Source: Massilia arenae
Lineage (GTDB): Bacteria; Pseudomonadota; Gammaproteobacteria; Burkholderiales; Burkholderiaceae_D
DNA length: 64,000 nucleotides
Reading direction: 5' to 3'
Assembly (NCBI RefSeq): GCF_008014745.1
Contig: NZ_VPFD01000007.1
Span: forward strand, 62,001-126,000
A program made the translations under genes and the position numbers. Each line of letters opens with the position of its first letter. The first letter of the stretch is position 1. The notes under the pieces were generated by a model, which worked only from the letters and a program-made list of their open reading frames with translations, had not been told where the DNA came from and made no database searches. Positions 1 through 9,522 of the stretch are shown here, piece after piece.

Positions 1-673
1 GCGAGAACGAGAGGTCTTGCAGCTCGCGATAGATATTGTTCAGGCCGAGGCGGTGGGCGATCGGCACATACACTTCCATCGTCTCGCCGGCGATGCGGCG
101 CTTCTTGGCCGGCACCATGACACCCAGCGTGCGCATATTGTGCAGGCGGTCGGCGAGCTTGATCAGGATCACGCGCACGTCGGACGCCATCGCCAGCAGC
201 ATCTTGCGGAAATTCTCGGCCTGGGCTTCGAGCTGGCTCTGGAACTCGATCTTCTCGAGCTTGGACAGGCCGTCGACGAGGTTGGCGACCTGGGCGCCGA
301 AGCGCTCGATCAGCTCATCCTTCTTGACGTCCTGGTCTTCGATCACGTCGTGCAGCAGGGCGGCCATGATGGCTTGCGCATCGAGCTTCCACTCGGCGCA
401 GATCTCGGCGACGGCGATCGGATGGGAGATATAGGGCTCGCCCGACTTGCGGACCTGGCCCAGGTGCATCTCGTCGGAGAAGCGGTAGGCTTCCTTGACC
501 TTCTTGAGTTCGGCGGGCGTGAGGTATTCGGACAGCTTCGCGATCAGCTGCGTAACGGACGCTACGCCGGGCGCGACGGGCTCGGCAAAGTCCGGAGGAC
601 GATTGTCGGCGCGCCGCTCGCGTGGAGCAACGGGGTTGCGTGAATTGGTCGAATCTGGAGGAAACAGGTTCAT
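1..673 (-). CDS. spoT: Bifunctional (p)ppGpp synthetase/hydrolase, SpoT/RelA family (N-terminal part)
   Basis: Makes and degrades the stringent-response alarmone (p)ppGpp in the cytosol. Only the first 224 residues are in the window; the gene runs off the left edge. The visible part is the HD hydrolase domain. His84 (YISHP), the His108-Asp109 pair (LLHDVIED) and Asp175 (LADRLHNM) are all present, so the hydrolase half should be active, as in SpoT or Rel and unlike RelA. The ATG at 673 is the first good start. It lies downstream of rpoZ on the same strand, in the gmk-rpoZ-spoT order usual for beta- and gammaproteobacteria. The synthetase, TGS and ACT domains cannot be seen here. Confidence 0.93.
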   Translation of the reverse strand, partial: MNLFPPDSTNSRNPVAPRERRADNRPPDFAEPVAPGVASVTQLIAKLSEYLTPAELKKVKEAYRFSDEMHLGQVRKSGEPYISHPIAVAEICAEWKLDAQAIMAALLHDVIEDQDVKKDELIERFGAQVANLVDGLSKLEKIEFQSQLEAQAENFRKMLLAMASDVRVILIKLADRLHNMRTLGVMVPAKKRRIAGETMEVYVPIAHRLGLNNIYRELQDLSFS

Positions 674-751
674 TACGTTAATCGTCAAGCCGTAGTAGGT
701 ACAGAATAACAGAAGACGGGATGACGCTAATTCAGGCAACCCCGAAGGGAA

Positions 752-955
752 TTACATCGGCACTTTTTTCAGCATTTCGATGCCGACCTTACCGGCGGCG
801 ATCTCGCGCAGGGCGACGACGGTCGGCTTGTCCTTGGCTTCGACCTTTGGGGTGTGGCCTTGCAGCAGCTGACGAGCACGGTAGGTGGCGGACAGGGTCA
901 GCTGGAAGCGGTTAGGGATGTTCTTGAGGCAGTCTTCGATGGTGATGCGGGCCAT
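752..955 (-). CDS. rpoZ: DNA-directed RNA polymerase omega subunit
   Basis: Small subunit that helps assemble RNA polymerase and forms part of a ppGpp site in proteobacteria. The product has 67 residues, begins [19 protein letters not shown] and contains RARQL and the [16 protein letters not shown] stretch typical of omega. The ATG at 955 is chosen because the family starts with MARIT; the same frame is open further upstream without family similarity. It sits between gmk (77 bp upstream) and spoT (78 bp downstream), all on the minus strand and probably co-transcribed. Confidence 0.96.
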   Translation of the reverse strand: MARITIEDCLKNIPNRFQLTLSATYRARQLLQGHTPKVEAKDKPTVVALREIAAGKVGIEMLKKVPM

Positions 956-1032
956 GTGTGCTCCTAATGTGCAATAAATACAAAACGCGAGGGCAACGAC
1001 AACAGTGAAAGCGCGCCTAAATGGCGCGCTGA

Positions 1033-1680
1033 TCAGGATTGAGGTTGATGCGCGTGGATTCCCAGCTGGGCAAACAGCGTAGCGTTGCGGGCGGCCTGTT
1101 GGGCGAACCGGCAACGTGTCGCTTTGACAATCGCCTGCAGTTCGGCCAGGGCGACGTTAAACTCTTCGTTGATGATAGCATACTCGAACTCGGGAGCGTG
1201 AGCGATCTCGCCGCCGGCCGCCAGCAGGCGGCGTGTGATGATGTGCGGCTCGTCGGTGCCACGCTTGTGCAGGCGTTCTTCCAGCGCTTCGATCGACGGC
1301 GGCAAAATGAAGATGCCGGCCGCGTCCGGGAACAGCTTCTTCACCTGGCGGGCGCCCTGCCAGTCGATCTCGAGCAGGATGTCGGTGCCGTTCTTCATCT
1401 CTTGTTCGACGGTCAGGCGGCTCGTGCCGTAGTAATTGCCGTGCACCTCGGCCCATTCCAGGAATTCGCCGCGTTCGGCGCGGGTGACGAAATCCTCGGC
1501 GCCGGTGAAGTGATAGTGCTCGCCATCCAGCTCGCCCATCCGCGGCTTGCGGGTCGTGGTCGAGATCGACAGCTTGATGCCGGGTTCCTGCGCCAGCAGG
1601 GCGTTGACCAGGCTCGACTTGCCGGCGCCGGACGGGGCGGCGACGATGAACAGGCTGCCGGAGAAGGCTTGTGGGAGCAT
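1033..1680 (-). CDS. gmk: Guanylate kinase
   Basis: Phosphorylates GMP to GDP with ATP in purine nucleotide metabolism. The 215-residue product is normal for the family. It has the P-loop APSGAGKSS near residues 15-23, the GMP-binding TTRKPR and GEHYHF segments, and the [15 protein letters not shown] stretch. The start at 1680 ([11 protein letters not shown]) is preceded by an AAGGA ribosome site with 6-base spacing. A longer frame to 1737 has no family support. First gene of the gmk-rpoZ-spoT run. Confidence 0.96.
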   Translation of the reverse strand: MLPQAFSGSLFIVAAPSGAGKSSLVNALLAQEPGIKLSISTTTRKPRMGELDGEHYHFTGAEDFVTRAERGEFLEWAEVHGNYYGTSRLTVEQEMKNGTDILLEIDWQGARQVKKLFPDAAGIFILPPSIEALEERLHKRGTDEPHIITRRLLAAGGEIAHAPEFEYAIINEEFNVALAELQAIVKATRCRFAQQAARNATLFAQLGIHAHQPQS

Positions 1681-1754
1681 GGGAATTCCTTTGTTAATAC
1701 GTTTTGTCGCGAGTTCGTGTCGCGATAATAATGACAATCACGCTAGCATAAATA

Positions 1755-1840
1755 CGTCGTTCCCGCGAAGGCGGGAACCTAAGTTTGCCAGCGATATCGA
1801 AACGCTTGCAACTTGGGTTCCCGCCTGCGCGGGAACGACG
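1755..1840 (+). repeat. REP-like inverted pair (BIME-like)
   Basis: Two palindromic units face each other in the gmk-yicC gap. The left unit (1755-1785) contains GTTCCCGCGAAGGCGGGAAC. The right unit (1810-1840) contains GGTTCCCGCCTGCGCGGGAAC followed by GACG, and both carry an AACTTGGG/CCTAAGTT flank. Each folds into a GC-rich hairpin. Related units occur at 26684-26784 and 51120-51153. This is the pattern of REP/BIME elements mobilised by RAYT transposases; no RAYT gene lies in the window. Confidence 0.8.
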
Positions 1841-1891
1841 GTTTTGGGGCTAACAAAAAAATAAATGTCCGTGCTGAACAACGTCAGCCGA

Positions 1892-2794
1892 TTACTCCAG
1901 ATTCTGCACCTGTTCCCGCATCTGCTCGATGAGCAGCTTCAGCTCCATCGACGCATCCGCCAGCTCCTTGACCGAGGCCTTGGCGCCCAGCGTGTTCGCT
2001 TCGCGGTTCAGTTCCTGCATCATGAAGTCGAGGCGCTTGCCGACCTGGCCGCCTTTTTTCAGGATGTGGCGGGTTTCGTTCAGGTGGGCCGACAGGCGCG
2101 ACAATTCTTCTGAGACGTCGATGCGGATGCCGTACAAGGTCACTTCTTGCCGGATCCGCTCCAGCACTTCCTGGCGCGTGAGCGTCGATGGATTGCCGTG
2201 GCCGGCCAGACCCAATGCATCCTGCATGCGCTCGATGGCCTTGTGCTGGAATTGCGAAATGACTTGCGGGATCAGCGGCGTGATGCGCTTGACGATCGCT
2301 TCCATCGATTCGATCCGCGATTGCAGCATCGTTTCGAGCGCCGCGCCTTCGCGCCTGCGGCTGTCGACGAAAGCGGCGATGGTGGTGGCGGTGAGCGCGG
2401 CGACGTCGGCCTGCAGCGACTCCTGGCCGATCGTCGATTCTTCGATGACGCCGGGCCAGCGCAGCAGTTCGGCCACCGTCATCGGGGATGCCTGGGCAAA
2501 GTGACGCGTCACTTCGCCCTGCAGGCGGGCGAGGTCGGCCAGCAGTTCCTGGTTCAGTGCCGAGGAGCCGCCGCTGACCTTGCGGCCGAACGACAGGCGT
2601 ACCTCGACCTTGCCGCGCGTGATCGCGGCCATGATCGCCGAACGCAGGTCGGGTTCCAGCGCGCGCAATTCGTCATTGATGCGGAACTGCAGATCGAGGA
2701 AGCGCGAGTTGACGCTCTTGATTTCGATCGTGAGGGTTCCGGCAGCGCCTTCGCTGGTGGCGACCGCATAACCTGTCATGCTTGAAATGCTCAA
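1892..2794 (-). CDS. yicC: YicC family endoribonuclease-like protein
   Basis: YicC proteins are conserved in bacteria; some have been reported to be endoribonucleases acting on RNA. The 300-residue product begins MSISSMTGYA and ends with the conserved segment KGGQVGKRLDFMMQELNREANTLGAKA, normal for the family. The TTG at 2794 is preferred because GGGGAT lies just upstream and relatives carry a few residues before SMTGYA; an ATG at 2779 is the alternative. It lies on the minus strand, divergent from the kinase gene, whose upstream region overlaps its start. Confidence 0.92.
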   Translation of the reverse strand: MSISSMTGYAVATSEGAAGTLTIEIKSVNSRFLDLQFRINDELRALEPDLRSAIMAAITRGKVEVRLSFGRKVSGGSSALNQELLADLARLQGEVTRHFAQASPMTVAELLRWPGVIEESTIGQESLQADVAALTATTIAAFVDSRRREGAALETMLQSRIESMEAIVKRITPLIPQVISQFQHKAIERMQDALGLAGHGNPSTLTRQEVLERIRQEVTLYGIRIDVSEELSRLSAHLNETRHILKKGGQVGKRLDFMMQELNREANTLGAKASVKELADASMELKLLIEQMREQVQNLE

Positions 2795-2873
2795 TGGGAT
2801 CCCCGGTTTTTATTCTTTACAAAGCCGACATTTATCCACACAATCGCCCTGTTTAGCAAGGAAACCCACTTGG

Positions 2874-3878
2874 ATGGCTGCACAGAATAACGCTCCCCTG
2901 CCCGATGGGCTGGACATTGCCGGATACCGCATTGTAAAGAAAATTGCGTCCGGTGGGTTCAGTATTGTTTACCTTGCCTATGACAGCGAAGGCAATGCGG
3001 TCGCCATCAAGGAGTATTTACCGAGCGCGCTCGCGCTGCGCCAGCCGGGCGAACTGGTGCCCGTCGTCGCCAAGCCGCACCTGGCCGTGTTCCGCATCGG
3101 CCTCAAGTGTTTCTTCGAAGAGGGCAGGGCGCTGGCGCGCATCGTGCACCCGAACGTGGTGCGCGTGTTGAACTTTTTCCGCGCCCACGACACCGTGTAT
3201 ATGGTGATGGCCTACGAATCCGGCCACTCGCTGCAAGAGCACATCGCGCGCGCCGCCGCCAAAGGCAGCCGCCCCGGCGAGCAGTTCGTGCGCCAGGTAT
3301 TTACGGGTGTCTGCGCCGGCCTGCGCGAAGTGCACGCCAACAAGCTGCTGCACCTGGACCTCAAGCCCGCCAACATCTATCTGCGCCTTGATGCCTCTCC
3401 CTTGCTGCTCGACTTCGGCGCCGCGCGCCAGACCCTGCACAGCGACGCGCCGATGCTGGCGCCGATGTACACGCCGGGTTTCGCCGCGCCCGAACTGTCC
3501 ACGCGCGGCGCCAGCCTCGGACCGTGGACCGATATCTACAGCCTCGGCGCCGCCATGCTGGCCTGCATGAGCTGTTCGACCCCGCAGTCGGTCGAGGCGC
3601 GCCGCGCCGGCGACAAGCTGCTCGAGCAGCTCGATAAACTGGTGGGCCGCTATTCGCCCGAGCTGATCGACCTCGTGCAAGCCTGCCTGGCGCTCGATCC
3701 ACTCGCGCGTCCGCAGAGCGTGTTCGCGATCCAGAAAGCGCTGCAGGCCGCACCGGCCAAGCCGCTCGCGGCGCCGTCCGCATCGGTAGCGGCAAAGGCG
3801 GCGCTCCAAGGCGAGGCGCGCGGCGGCTGGCGCGGACTCGTCGACCGTCTCGGCGCAATCGGGCGCGGCCAGGGGTAA
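2874..3878 (+). CDS. Serine/threonine protein kinase
   Basis: Hanks-type kinase of 334 residues, essentially one kinase domain with a short Ala/Pro-rich tail and no membrane segment. It shows the glycine loop ([10 protein letters not shown]), the ATP-binding lysine in AIKEYLP, the catalytic loop [11 protein letters not shown], the DFGAAR metal site and an APE-like FAAPEL. The HRD arginine is replaced by leucine (HLD), so it is a non-RD kinase and probably does not need activation-loop phosphorylation. The ATG at 2874 (MAAQNN) is preceded by AAGGAAA; the longer frame overlaps yicC. Two bases separate it from the PP2C phosphatase gene, an apparent kinase/phosphatase switch. The substrate is unknown. 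Confidence 0.9.
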   Translation: MAAQNNAPLPDGLDIAGYRIVKKIASGGFSIVYLAYDSEGNAVAIKEYLPSALALRQPGELVPVVAKPHLAVFRIGLKCFFEEGRALARIVHPNVVRVLNFFRAHDTVYMVMAYESGHSLQEHIARAAAKGSRPGEQFVRQVFTGVCAGLREVHANKLLHLDLKPANIYLRLDASPLLLDFGAARQTLHSDAPMLAPMYTPGFAAPELSTRGASLGPWTDIYSLGAAMLACMSCSTPQSVEARRAGDKLLEQLDKLVGRYSPELIDLVQACLALDPLARPQSVFAIQKALQAAPAKPLAAPSASVAAKAALQGEARGGWRGLVDRLGAIGRGQG

Positions 3879-3880
3879 TC

Positions 3881-4807
3881 ATGCAATTTTCCGTCTACCA
3901 GCAAAGTCATATCGGCGGCCGCAAGGTCAACCAGGACCGCATGGGCTACTGCTTCACGCGCGACTCGCTGCTGCTCCTGCTGGCCGACGGCATGGGCGGG
4001 CACATGAACGGCGAGATCGCCGCGACCATCGCGCTGCAGACGGTGTCGATGATGTTCCGCATGCAGGCGCGTCCCTACGTCAAGCGCCCCGAGCGCTTCC
4101 TGGAAGAAGCGCTGCTGCAGGCCCACCACGACATCCAGGCCTATGCCGCCACCCACGGCCTGCCCGAGATGCCGCGCACGACCGTCGTGGCCTGCCTGGT
4201 GCAGCACAACTGCGCGGTATGGGCCCATGCCGGCGACTCGCGCCTGTACTGGGTGCGGCGCAACCAGGTGCTGGCGCGCACGCGCGATCATTCGCATTTC
4301 GAGTATTTGGTCGACCGCGGCCGCGCCGATCCGAGCGAGCGCGCGACCCACCCCGACCGCAACAAACTGTACAACTGCCTGGGCGCCTCGAGCGCGCCGA
4401 AGATCGAGCTGTCGCACCAGGTCAGCCTGCAGCCGGGCGACGTGCTGCTGCTGTGCTCCGACGGCCTGTGGTCGATGCTGCCCGAGGCCGAGATCGTGCA
4501 CCGCCTGGCCACCGGCAGCGTGGTGCAGGCCGTACCCGACTTGGTGCAGATGGCGGCCGCCGTCGGCGGCGCCCAGGCCGACAACACGACCGCGCTGGCC
4601 ATCGCCTGGCAGGGCGCCGACACCGCGCATGCTGGCCTGCCGAATGTGATCTCGACCCAGCTGCTGGGCGAGGACATGGTCAGGTCGACCATCGTCGAGG
4701 CCGATGCGGTCCCGGGCGGCGCGGACGCCTTCGGCGACGACGATATCGAAAAAGCGATTGCCGAGATCCGTGCGGCGATCGAGAAGTCATCCCAAGTCAT
4801 CAAGTAA
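3881..4807 (+). CDS. PP2C-family protein phosphatase
   Basis: Metal-dependent Ser/Thr phosphatase of 308 residues, expected to reverse the neighbouring kinase. The PP2C metal-binding signatures are visible: [11 protein letters not shown] near the N-terminus, [31 protein letters not shown] and the final [11 protein letters not shown] aspartate. No membrane segment. It starts two bases after the kinase stop, so the two genes are almost certainly translated from one message. The last 60 residues lie beyond the phosphatase core and have no recognisable domain. rph follows 17 bp downstream. Confidence 0.92.
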   Translation: MQFSVYQQSHIGGRKVNQDRMGYCFTRDSLLLLLADGMGGHMNGEIAATIALQTVSMMFRMQARPYVKRPERFLEEALLQAHHDIQAYAATHGLPEMPRTTVVACLVQHNCAVWAHAGDSRLYWVRRNQVLARTRDHSHFEYLVDRGRADPSERATHPDRNKLYNCLGASSAPKIELSHQVSLQPGDVLLLCSDGLWSMLPEAEIVHRLATGSVVQAVPDLVQMAAAVGGAQADNTTALAIAWQGADTAHAGLPNVISTQLLGEDMVRSTIVEADAVPGGADAFGDDDIEKAIAEIRAAIEKSSQVIK

Positions 4808-4824
4808 ATAAGAAAGCAACCGTC

Positions 4825-5556
4825 ATGACATTTGAACAGCGGCCCAGCGGCCGCGCGGTCGACCAGCTGCGCCCCGTCGCCATCACCCGCAACTACACGC
4901 GTCACGCCGAAGGCTCGGTATTGATCGAGTTCGGCGACACGAAGGTGATCTGCACCGCCAGCATCGAAGAGAAGGTGCCGGGCTTTTTGAAAGGGAAGGG
5001 CCAGGGCTGGCTGACCGCCGAATACGGCATGCTGCCGCGTTCGACCCACAGCCGCATGGACCGCGAAGCCGCGCGCGGCAAGCAGAGCGGCCGCACCCAG
5101 GAAATCCAGCGCCTGATCGGCCGCTCGCTGCGCGCCGCCTTCGACCTGGAAGCGTTCGGCGAGCGCACCCTGCACCTCGACTGCGACGTGATCCAGGCCG
5201 ACGGCGGCACCCGCACGGCAAGCATCACCGGCGCCATGGTGGCGGCCCATGACGCCTTCGCCAAACTGGTGGCGGCCGGCCTGATCCCGGCAATCCCGGT
5301 GCGCCATTTCGTGGCCGCCGTCTCGGTGGGCGTGTATCGCGGGGAGCCGGTGCTCGACCTCGACTATCCGGAGGATTCGGATTGCGATACCGACATGAAC
5401 GTGGTGATGACCGAGACCGGCCACTTCATCGAAGTGCAGGGCACGGCAGAGGGCGCGGCCTTCGACCGCGCCGGCATGAACCGCCTGCTGGATCTGGCGC
5501 AGCAGAGCATCGCCGACCTGATCCAGCTGCAGAAGCAGGCCTTGCAGCTGCTGTAG
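4825..5556 (+). CDS. rph: Ribonuclease PH
   Basis: Phosphorolytic 3'-to-5' exoribonuclease that trims the 3' ends of tRNA precursors. The 243-residue length is normal. Conserved parts include [20 protein letters not shown] (RNA/phosphate binding), [20 protein letters not shown] and the active-site [14 protein letters not shown]. The ATG at 4825 gives the family N-terminus [17 protein letters not shown]. It follows the phosphatase by 17 bp and precedes rdgB, a gene order common in Burkholderiales. Confidence 0.96.
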   Translation: MTFEQRPSGRAVDQLRPVAITRNYTRHAEGSVLIEFGDTKVICTASIEEKVPGFLKGKGQGWLTAEYGMLPRSTHSRMDREAARGKQSGRTQEIQRLIGRSLRAAFDLEAFGERTLHLDCDVIQADGGTRTASITGAMVAAHDAFAKLVAAGLIPAIPVRHFVAAVSVGVYRGEPVLDLDYPEDSDCDTDMNVVMTETGHFIEVQGTAEGAAFDRAGMNRLLDLAQQSIADLIQLQKQALQLL

Positions 5557-5617
5557 CCTGCGTTGCCCTTATGAAGCCGGTAAAATAGCCGGCTCATTTA
5601 ATCCAACCCGCATAACC

Positions 5618-6208
<591 letters not shown>

Positions 6209-6209
6209 C

Positions 6210-7445
6210 ATGATCCCGATTAAAGTCGCCGCCCCCGGGCCGAGCGAGCCGCGTTCGCCGGCCAGCGCCGCGCTGCAATACCTGCAGCCGGGTGCGCTCA
6301 ACCTCTCCGCCTTGCCGCCGCTGTCGCTGTACGTGCACTGGCCCTGGTGCGTGCGCAAATGCCCGTACTGCGATTTCAATTCGCACGAGGCGAAGGGCGA
6401 GCTGCCCGAGCAGGCCTACCTGGACGCGCTGCGTCTCGACCTGGAGCAGTCGCTGCCGCTGATCTGGGGCCGCAAGATCCATACTGTCTTCATCGGCGGC
6501 GGCACGCCGAGCCTGATGTCGGCCGCCGGCCTGGACCGCCTGATGTCCGACCTGCGCACCCTGCTGCCGCTGGAGCTGGACGCCGAGATCACGATGGAAG
6601 CCAATCCCGGCACCTTCGAGGCCGAGCGCTTCAAGAGCTACCGCGAGAGCGGCATCAACCGCCTGTCGATCGGCATCCAGAGCTTCAACCCGGCGCACCT
6701 GAAGGCGCTGGGCCGCATCCATGACGGCGACGAAGCGCTGCGCGCGGTCGAGATCGCGAAGAACACCTTCGAGAACTTCAACCTCGACCTGATGTATGCG
6801 CTGCCGTCGCAGACATTGGAAGAAGCGCGCCGCGACCTGGAAACGGCGCTGTCGTTCGCGCCGCCGCATCTGTCGCTGTACCACCTGACGATGGAACCGA
6901 ACACGGTGTTCGCCAAGTATCCGCCCGCGCTGCCGGACGACGACCTCTCCGCCGACATGCAGGACATGATCGCCGAGGTGACCGGCGCGAGCGGCTACGA
7001 GCACTACGAGGTCTCGGCCTATGCCCAGCCGGGCCGGCGTGCGCGCCACAACCTGAACTACTGGAAGTTCGGCGACTACCTGGGTATCGGCGCCGGCGCC
7101 CACTCGAAGCTCTCGTTCCCGCACCGCGTGCTGCGCCAGGCGCGCTTCAAGCAGCCGGCATCCTTCATCGAGGCGGCCAAGCGCGGCAATCCGGTGCAGG
7201 AAGAACACGAGATCGGCCGCGCCGACATGGGCTTCGAATTCATGCTCAACGCGCTGCGCCTGACCGGCGGCTTCGATCCGAACCTGTTCGGCGAGCGCAC
7301 CGGCATGAACATCAGTGCGATCGCGAAGGCGCTCAACGAGGCCGAGGCGAAAGGGCTGATCTACCGCGACCACAAGCTGATCAAGCCGACCGAGCTGGGA
7401 CAGCGCTTCCTGAACGACCTGCAAGAGATGTTCCTGGCCGGGTAA
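6210..7445 (+). CDS. hemW: Radical SAM heme chaperone HemW
   Basis: Radical-SAM family protein reported as a heme chaperone; it was formerly annotated as an oxygen-independent coproporphyrinogen oxidase-like protein. The CxxxCxxC cluster motif is Cys47, Cys51 and Cys54 in YVHWPWCVRKCPYCDFN, followed by FIGGGTPSL and the INRLSIGIQSF segment. The 411-residue length and the C-terminal HemN-like domain fit. It starts one base after rdgB. It ends three bases before the convergent peptidase-like gene at 7449. Confidence 0.95.
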   Translation: MIPIKVAAPGPSEPRSPASAALQYLQPGALNLSALPPLSLYVHWPWCVRKCPYCDFNSHEAKGELPEQAYLDALRLDLEQSLPLIWGRKIHTVFIGGGTPSLMSAAGLDRLMSDLRTLLPLELDAEITMEANPGTFEAERFKSYRESGINRLSIGIQSFNPAHLKALGRIHDGDEALRAVEIAKNTFENFNLDLMYALPSQTLEEARRDLETALSFAPPHLSLYHLTMEPNTVFAKYPPALPDDDLSADMQDMIAEVTGASGYEHYEVSAYAQPGRRARHNLNYWKFGDYLGIGAGAHSKLSFPHRVLRQARFKQPASFIEAAKRGNPVQEEHEIGRADMGFEFMLNALRLTGGFDPNLFGERTGMNISAIAKALNEAEAKGLIYRDHKLIKPTELGQRFLNDLQEMFLAG

Positions 7446-7448
7446 GGC

Positions 7449-8303
7449 CTACGTGTCGACCGCGCCGGCCAGCGCAGCCAGGGTGCGCGACAAGCCGCCG
7501 ACGATGCGCGCCATGCCGTCGTAGTCGTTACGATCCTGGGCCTGAGCTTGCGCCTGTCGCGGTGGCGCCTCGGCGTGGAAATAGGGAAAGCGCAGGAAGC
7601 CGGCATCGGTGATCACCAGCGCAGGCCCGTCTTGCGGCCCGCTGCCATGCCCGGACAGGGTGAGCCCCATCACGTGGGCCGGCGCCGCCAGCCCCTGGTG
7701 GGCCAGCCTCGGATCGCTGCGCAGGGCAGCCAGCGCCTGGCGCACCTGCGCCGACGAGTCACGCGTTCCGATAAAAGCCATGAAGTTGCCGCCATCGCGG
7801 CGGCCGGCGCTGGCGCGCCGCTCCGCGCTTGCGTAAGGCTCATCGTTCACGAAAAAGACGAAGCGGACCTCGGTGCCGTAGGCGGGATGCAGCGTCCGGG
7901 CCGCGCGCGCCAGTTCGAGCACGGCGGCCGTGCCCGCGCTGCCGGCGGCCGCGTCGTGACCGAAGTGGGCGCCGACGATGAAAGTGCGGCTGGGACGCTC
8001 GCCGGACGCCAGCCTGGACACCGTCACCTCGATGCTGCGGCCCGCATGCGCCACGTCGCCGCCTTGCCTGACACGAGGGGTATAACCGTAACGCCGAAGC
8101 GAGGTTTCGACGTGGCGGAGCGCGCCATGTCGTGTGTAATTCGGGGCGCCCGGTGCGACCGAGGCCAGCGCCTGGGTATGCGCCTGCAGGCGCGACGCCA
8201 GCGGCGGCACGCTCGAACTCGTGTCCATGGTCACCATCGCCAGCACGATGGCCAGCAGGATCGCGAGGATGACTTTCCAGTGTGAGTTGAAAAAATTGCG
8301 CAT
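7449..8303 (-). CDS. M28 family peptidase-like protein, metal site degenerate
   Basis: Membrane-anchored protein of 284 residues with one N-terminal transmembrane helix (VILAILLAIVLAMVTM) and a periplasmic domain resembling the M28 aminopeptidases that carry an FVNEEP motif. Visible matches are FIVGAHFGHD, TAAVLELARA, VRFVFFVNDEP, and VITDAGFLRFPYFH near the end. The aspartate pair usual in the second M28 metal motif (ANDDGSG) reads AAAGSAG, so one zinc ligand appears lost. It may be inactive or use altered chemistry. The ATG at 8303 fits the anchor; a TTG at 8393 is an unlikely longer start. It lies downstream of the fec operon on the same strand. Confidence 0.7.
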   Translation of the reverse strand: MRNFFNSHWKVILAILLAIVLAMVTMDTSSSVPPLASRLQAHTQALASVAPGAPNYTRHGALRHVETSLRRYGYTPRVRQGGDVAHAGRSIEVTVSRLASGERPSRTFIVGAHFGHDAAAGSAGTAAVLELARAARTLHPAYGTEVRFVFFVNDEPYASAERRASAGRRDGGNFMAFIGTRDSSAQVRQALAALRSDPRLAHQGLAAPAHVMGLTLSGHGSGPQDGPALVITDAGFLRFPYFHAEAPPRQAQAQAQDRNDYDGMARIVGGLSRTLAALAGAVDT

Positions 8304-8400
8304 GGCGTCACACTGCGCCGCGGGGCGCATTGGCAGCAGTCGGTGAATCCAGTGTATCCAAATCGCCGCAGATACGCGCCGGCGCACCGGCAATTCCGCG

Positions 8401-9522
8401 TTACAACTTGGACAAGACGGGCTGCGCCGGCGTGCGCCGACCGGCGCGCAGGCGCGCCCGGCGGCGCTGCCACCACAGCACCAGGCCGGTGCCGCCGAGG
8501 GCGCCCAACATCAGGCCGAGCACGGCCACCGCGGCCTCGCCCGCGATGCCGCCCAGTTCCCCCGTATGCAGCGGATAGACGATGGAATTGATGCGCGTGC
8601 CGGGATCGAGCGTGTCCCAGCGGTGGCGCGCCAGCACCTGGCTGCTGCGCGGGTCGAGCCAGACGACCGAACGCCCGTTGGGATGCGGATCGTCGGGCAC
8701 GTGCATGCGCACGGCCAGCGGGCGATCCAGGCGCGGCGTGTACAGGAACAGGCCGATGCGGCCATCCGGGAAGGCCGCTTGCGCGGCGGCGGCCAGCTCG
8801 TCGAGCGAGGCCGCCGGTCCGTCACCGGCGGGCAGCTTCGGGGCCGCGACGACGGGGGCGCCCGCGAGCCGGCTGATCCAGCCGCCGATCGGCCGCCAGG
8901 CAAGATAGGCGCCGGTGGCGATGCTCACCCCCAGGACCAGCGCGAACACGACGCCGCCGATGCGGTGCAGGTCGAAGGAAGCGCGTGTAAATCCCTTGCC
9001 GAGTTCGATCCGCAGCGAGGGCGGCCAGCGGCGCGGCCACCACAGCACGACGCCGGACACCGCCAGCAGCAGGTACACGGCCGCGGCCAGCGCCAGGATG
9101 GCCTTGCCGGTCTGCTCCAGCCACAAGGCGCTGTGCAGGCCGTGCAGCAGCGACACTATCCCTTCATGTTCGCCGCGCCGGCCCTGTTCGGCGCCGGTGG
9201 CCGGGTGCAGGTACAGCGAGCCGCGCCACTCACTGCGCACCAGCACCTCCAGCGTGGCGCCGGCTTCGCGTGGCGGACGGAAGGAGAAGGCGGCCTTGGG
9301 GCCGAATTCGGAGGCCAGGCGCGCGCGCAGCGCTTCCAGCGAGACCGCCTGCGCCGCCGGCTGCTGCGCGGCCACGAAGTAGGCCGGATGCAGCCAGCGG
9401 TCCAGCGGCCACGCCACGACCAGCAGCGAGCCGGTCAGCCCGGAGACGATCAGCAGCCACCCCAGGCCGAGCGCGGTCCAGCGGTGGCACTTGAGCCAGA
9501 GGCCGCGCAACGATGCCGTCAT
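8401..9522 (-). CDS. PepSY-associated TM helix protein (iron-uptake linked)
   Basis: Inner-membrane PepSY/PiuB-type protein of 373 residues. Such proteins accompany TonB siderophore receptors and are proposed to reduce ferric iron or release it from siderophores. It begins MTASLRGLWLKCHRWTALG, with a first helix WLLIVSGLTGSLLVVAW, two central helices (residues about 140-210) and one near the C-terminus (AAVAVLGLMLGALGGTGLVLWW). PepSY-like periplasmic segments lie between the helices. Its ATG overlaps the receptor stop in an ATGA, so the two genes are translationally coupled. Last gene of the fecI-fecR-fecA-PepSY operon. Confidence 0.85.
   Translation of the reverse strand: MTASLRGLWLKCHRWTALGLGWLLIVSGLTGSLLVVAWPLDRWLHPAYFVAAQQPAAQAVSLEALRARLASEFGPKAAFSFRPPREAGATLEVLVRSEWRGSLYLHPATGAEQGRRGEHEGIVSLLHGLHSALWLEQTGKAILALAAAVYLLLAVSGVVLWWPRRWPPSLRIELGKGFTRASFDLHRIGGVVFALVLGVSIATGAYLAWRPIGGWISRLAGAPVVAAPKLPAGDGPAASLDELAAAAQAAFPDGRIGLFLYTPRLDRPLAVRMHVPDDPHPNGRSVVWLDPRSSQVLARHRWDTLDPGTRINSIVYPLHTGELGGIAGEAAVAVLGLMLGALGGTGLVLWWQRRRARLRAGRRTPAQPVLSKL

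Noticed and set aside
5563..5594. TTGCCC/TAAAAT as a rdgB promoter
   Set aside because: Spacing of 12 bases between the two boxes is too short for a standard sigma-70 promoter; only the hairpin is certain.
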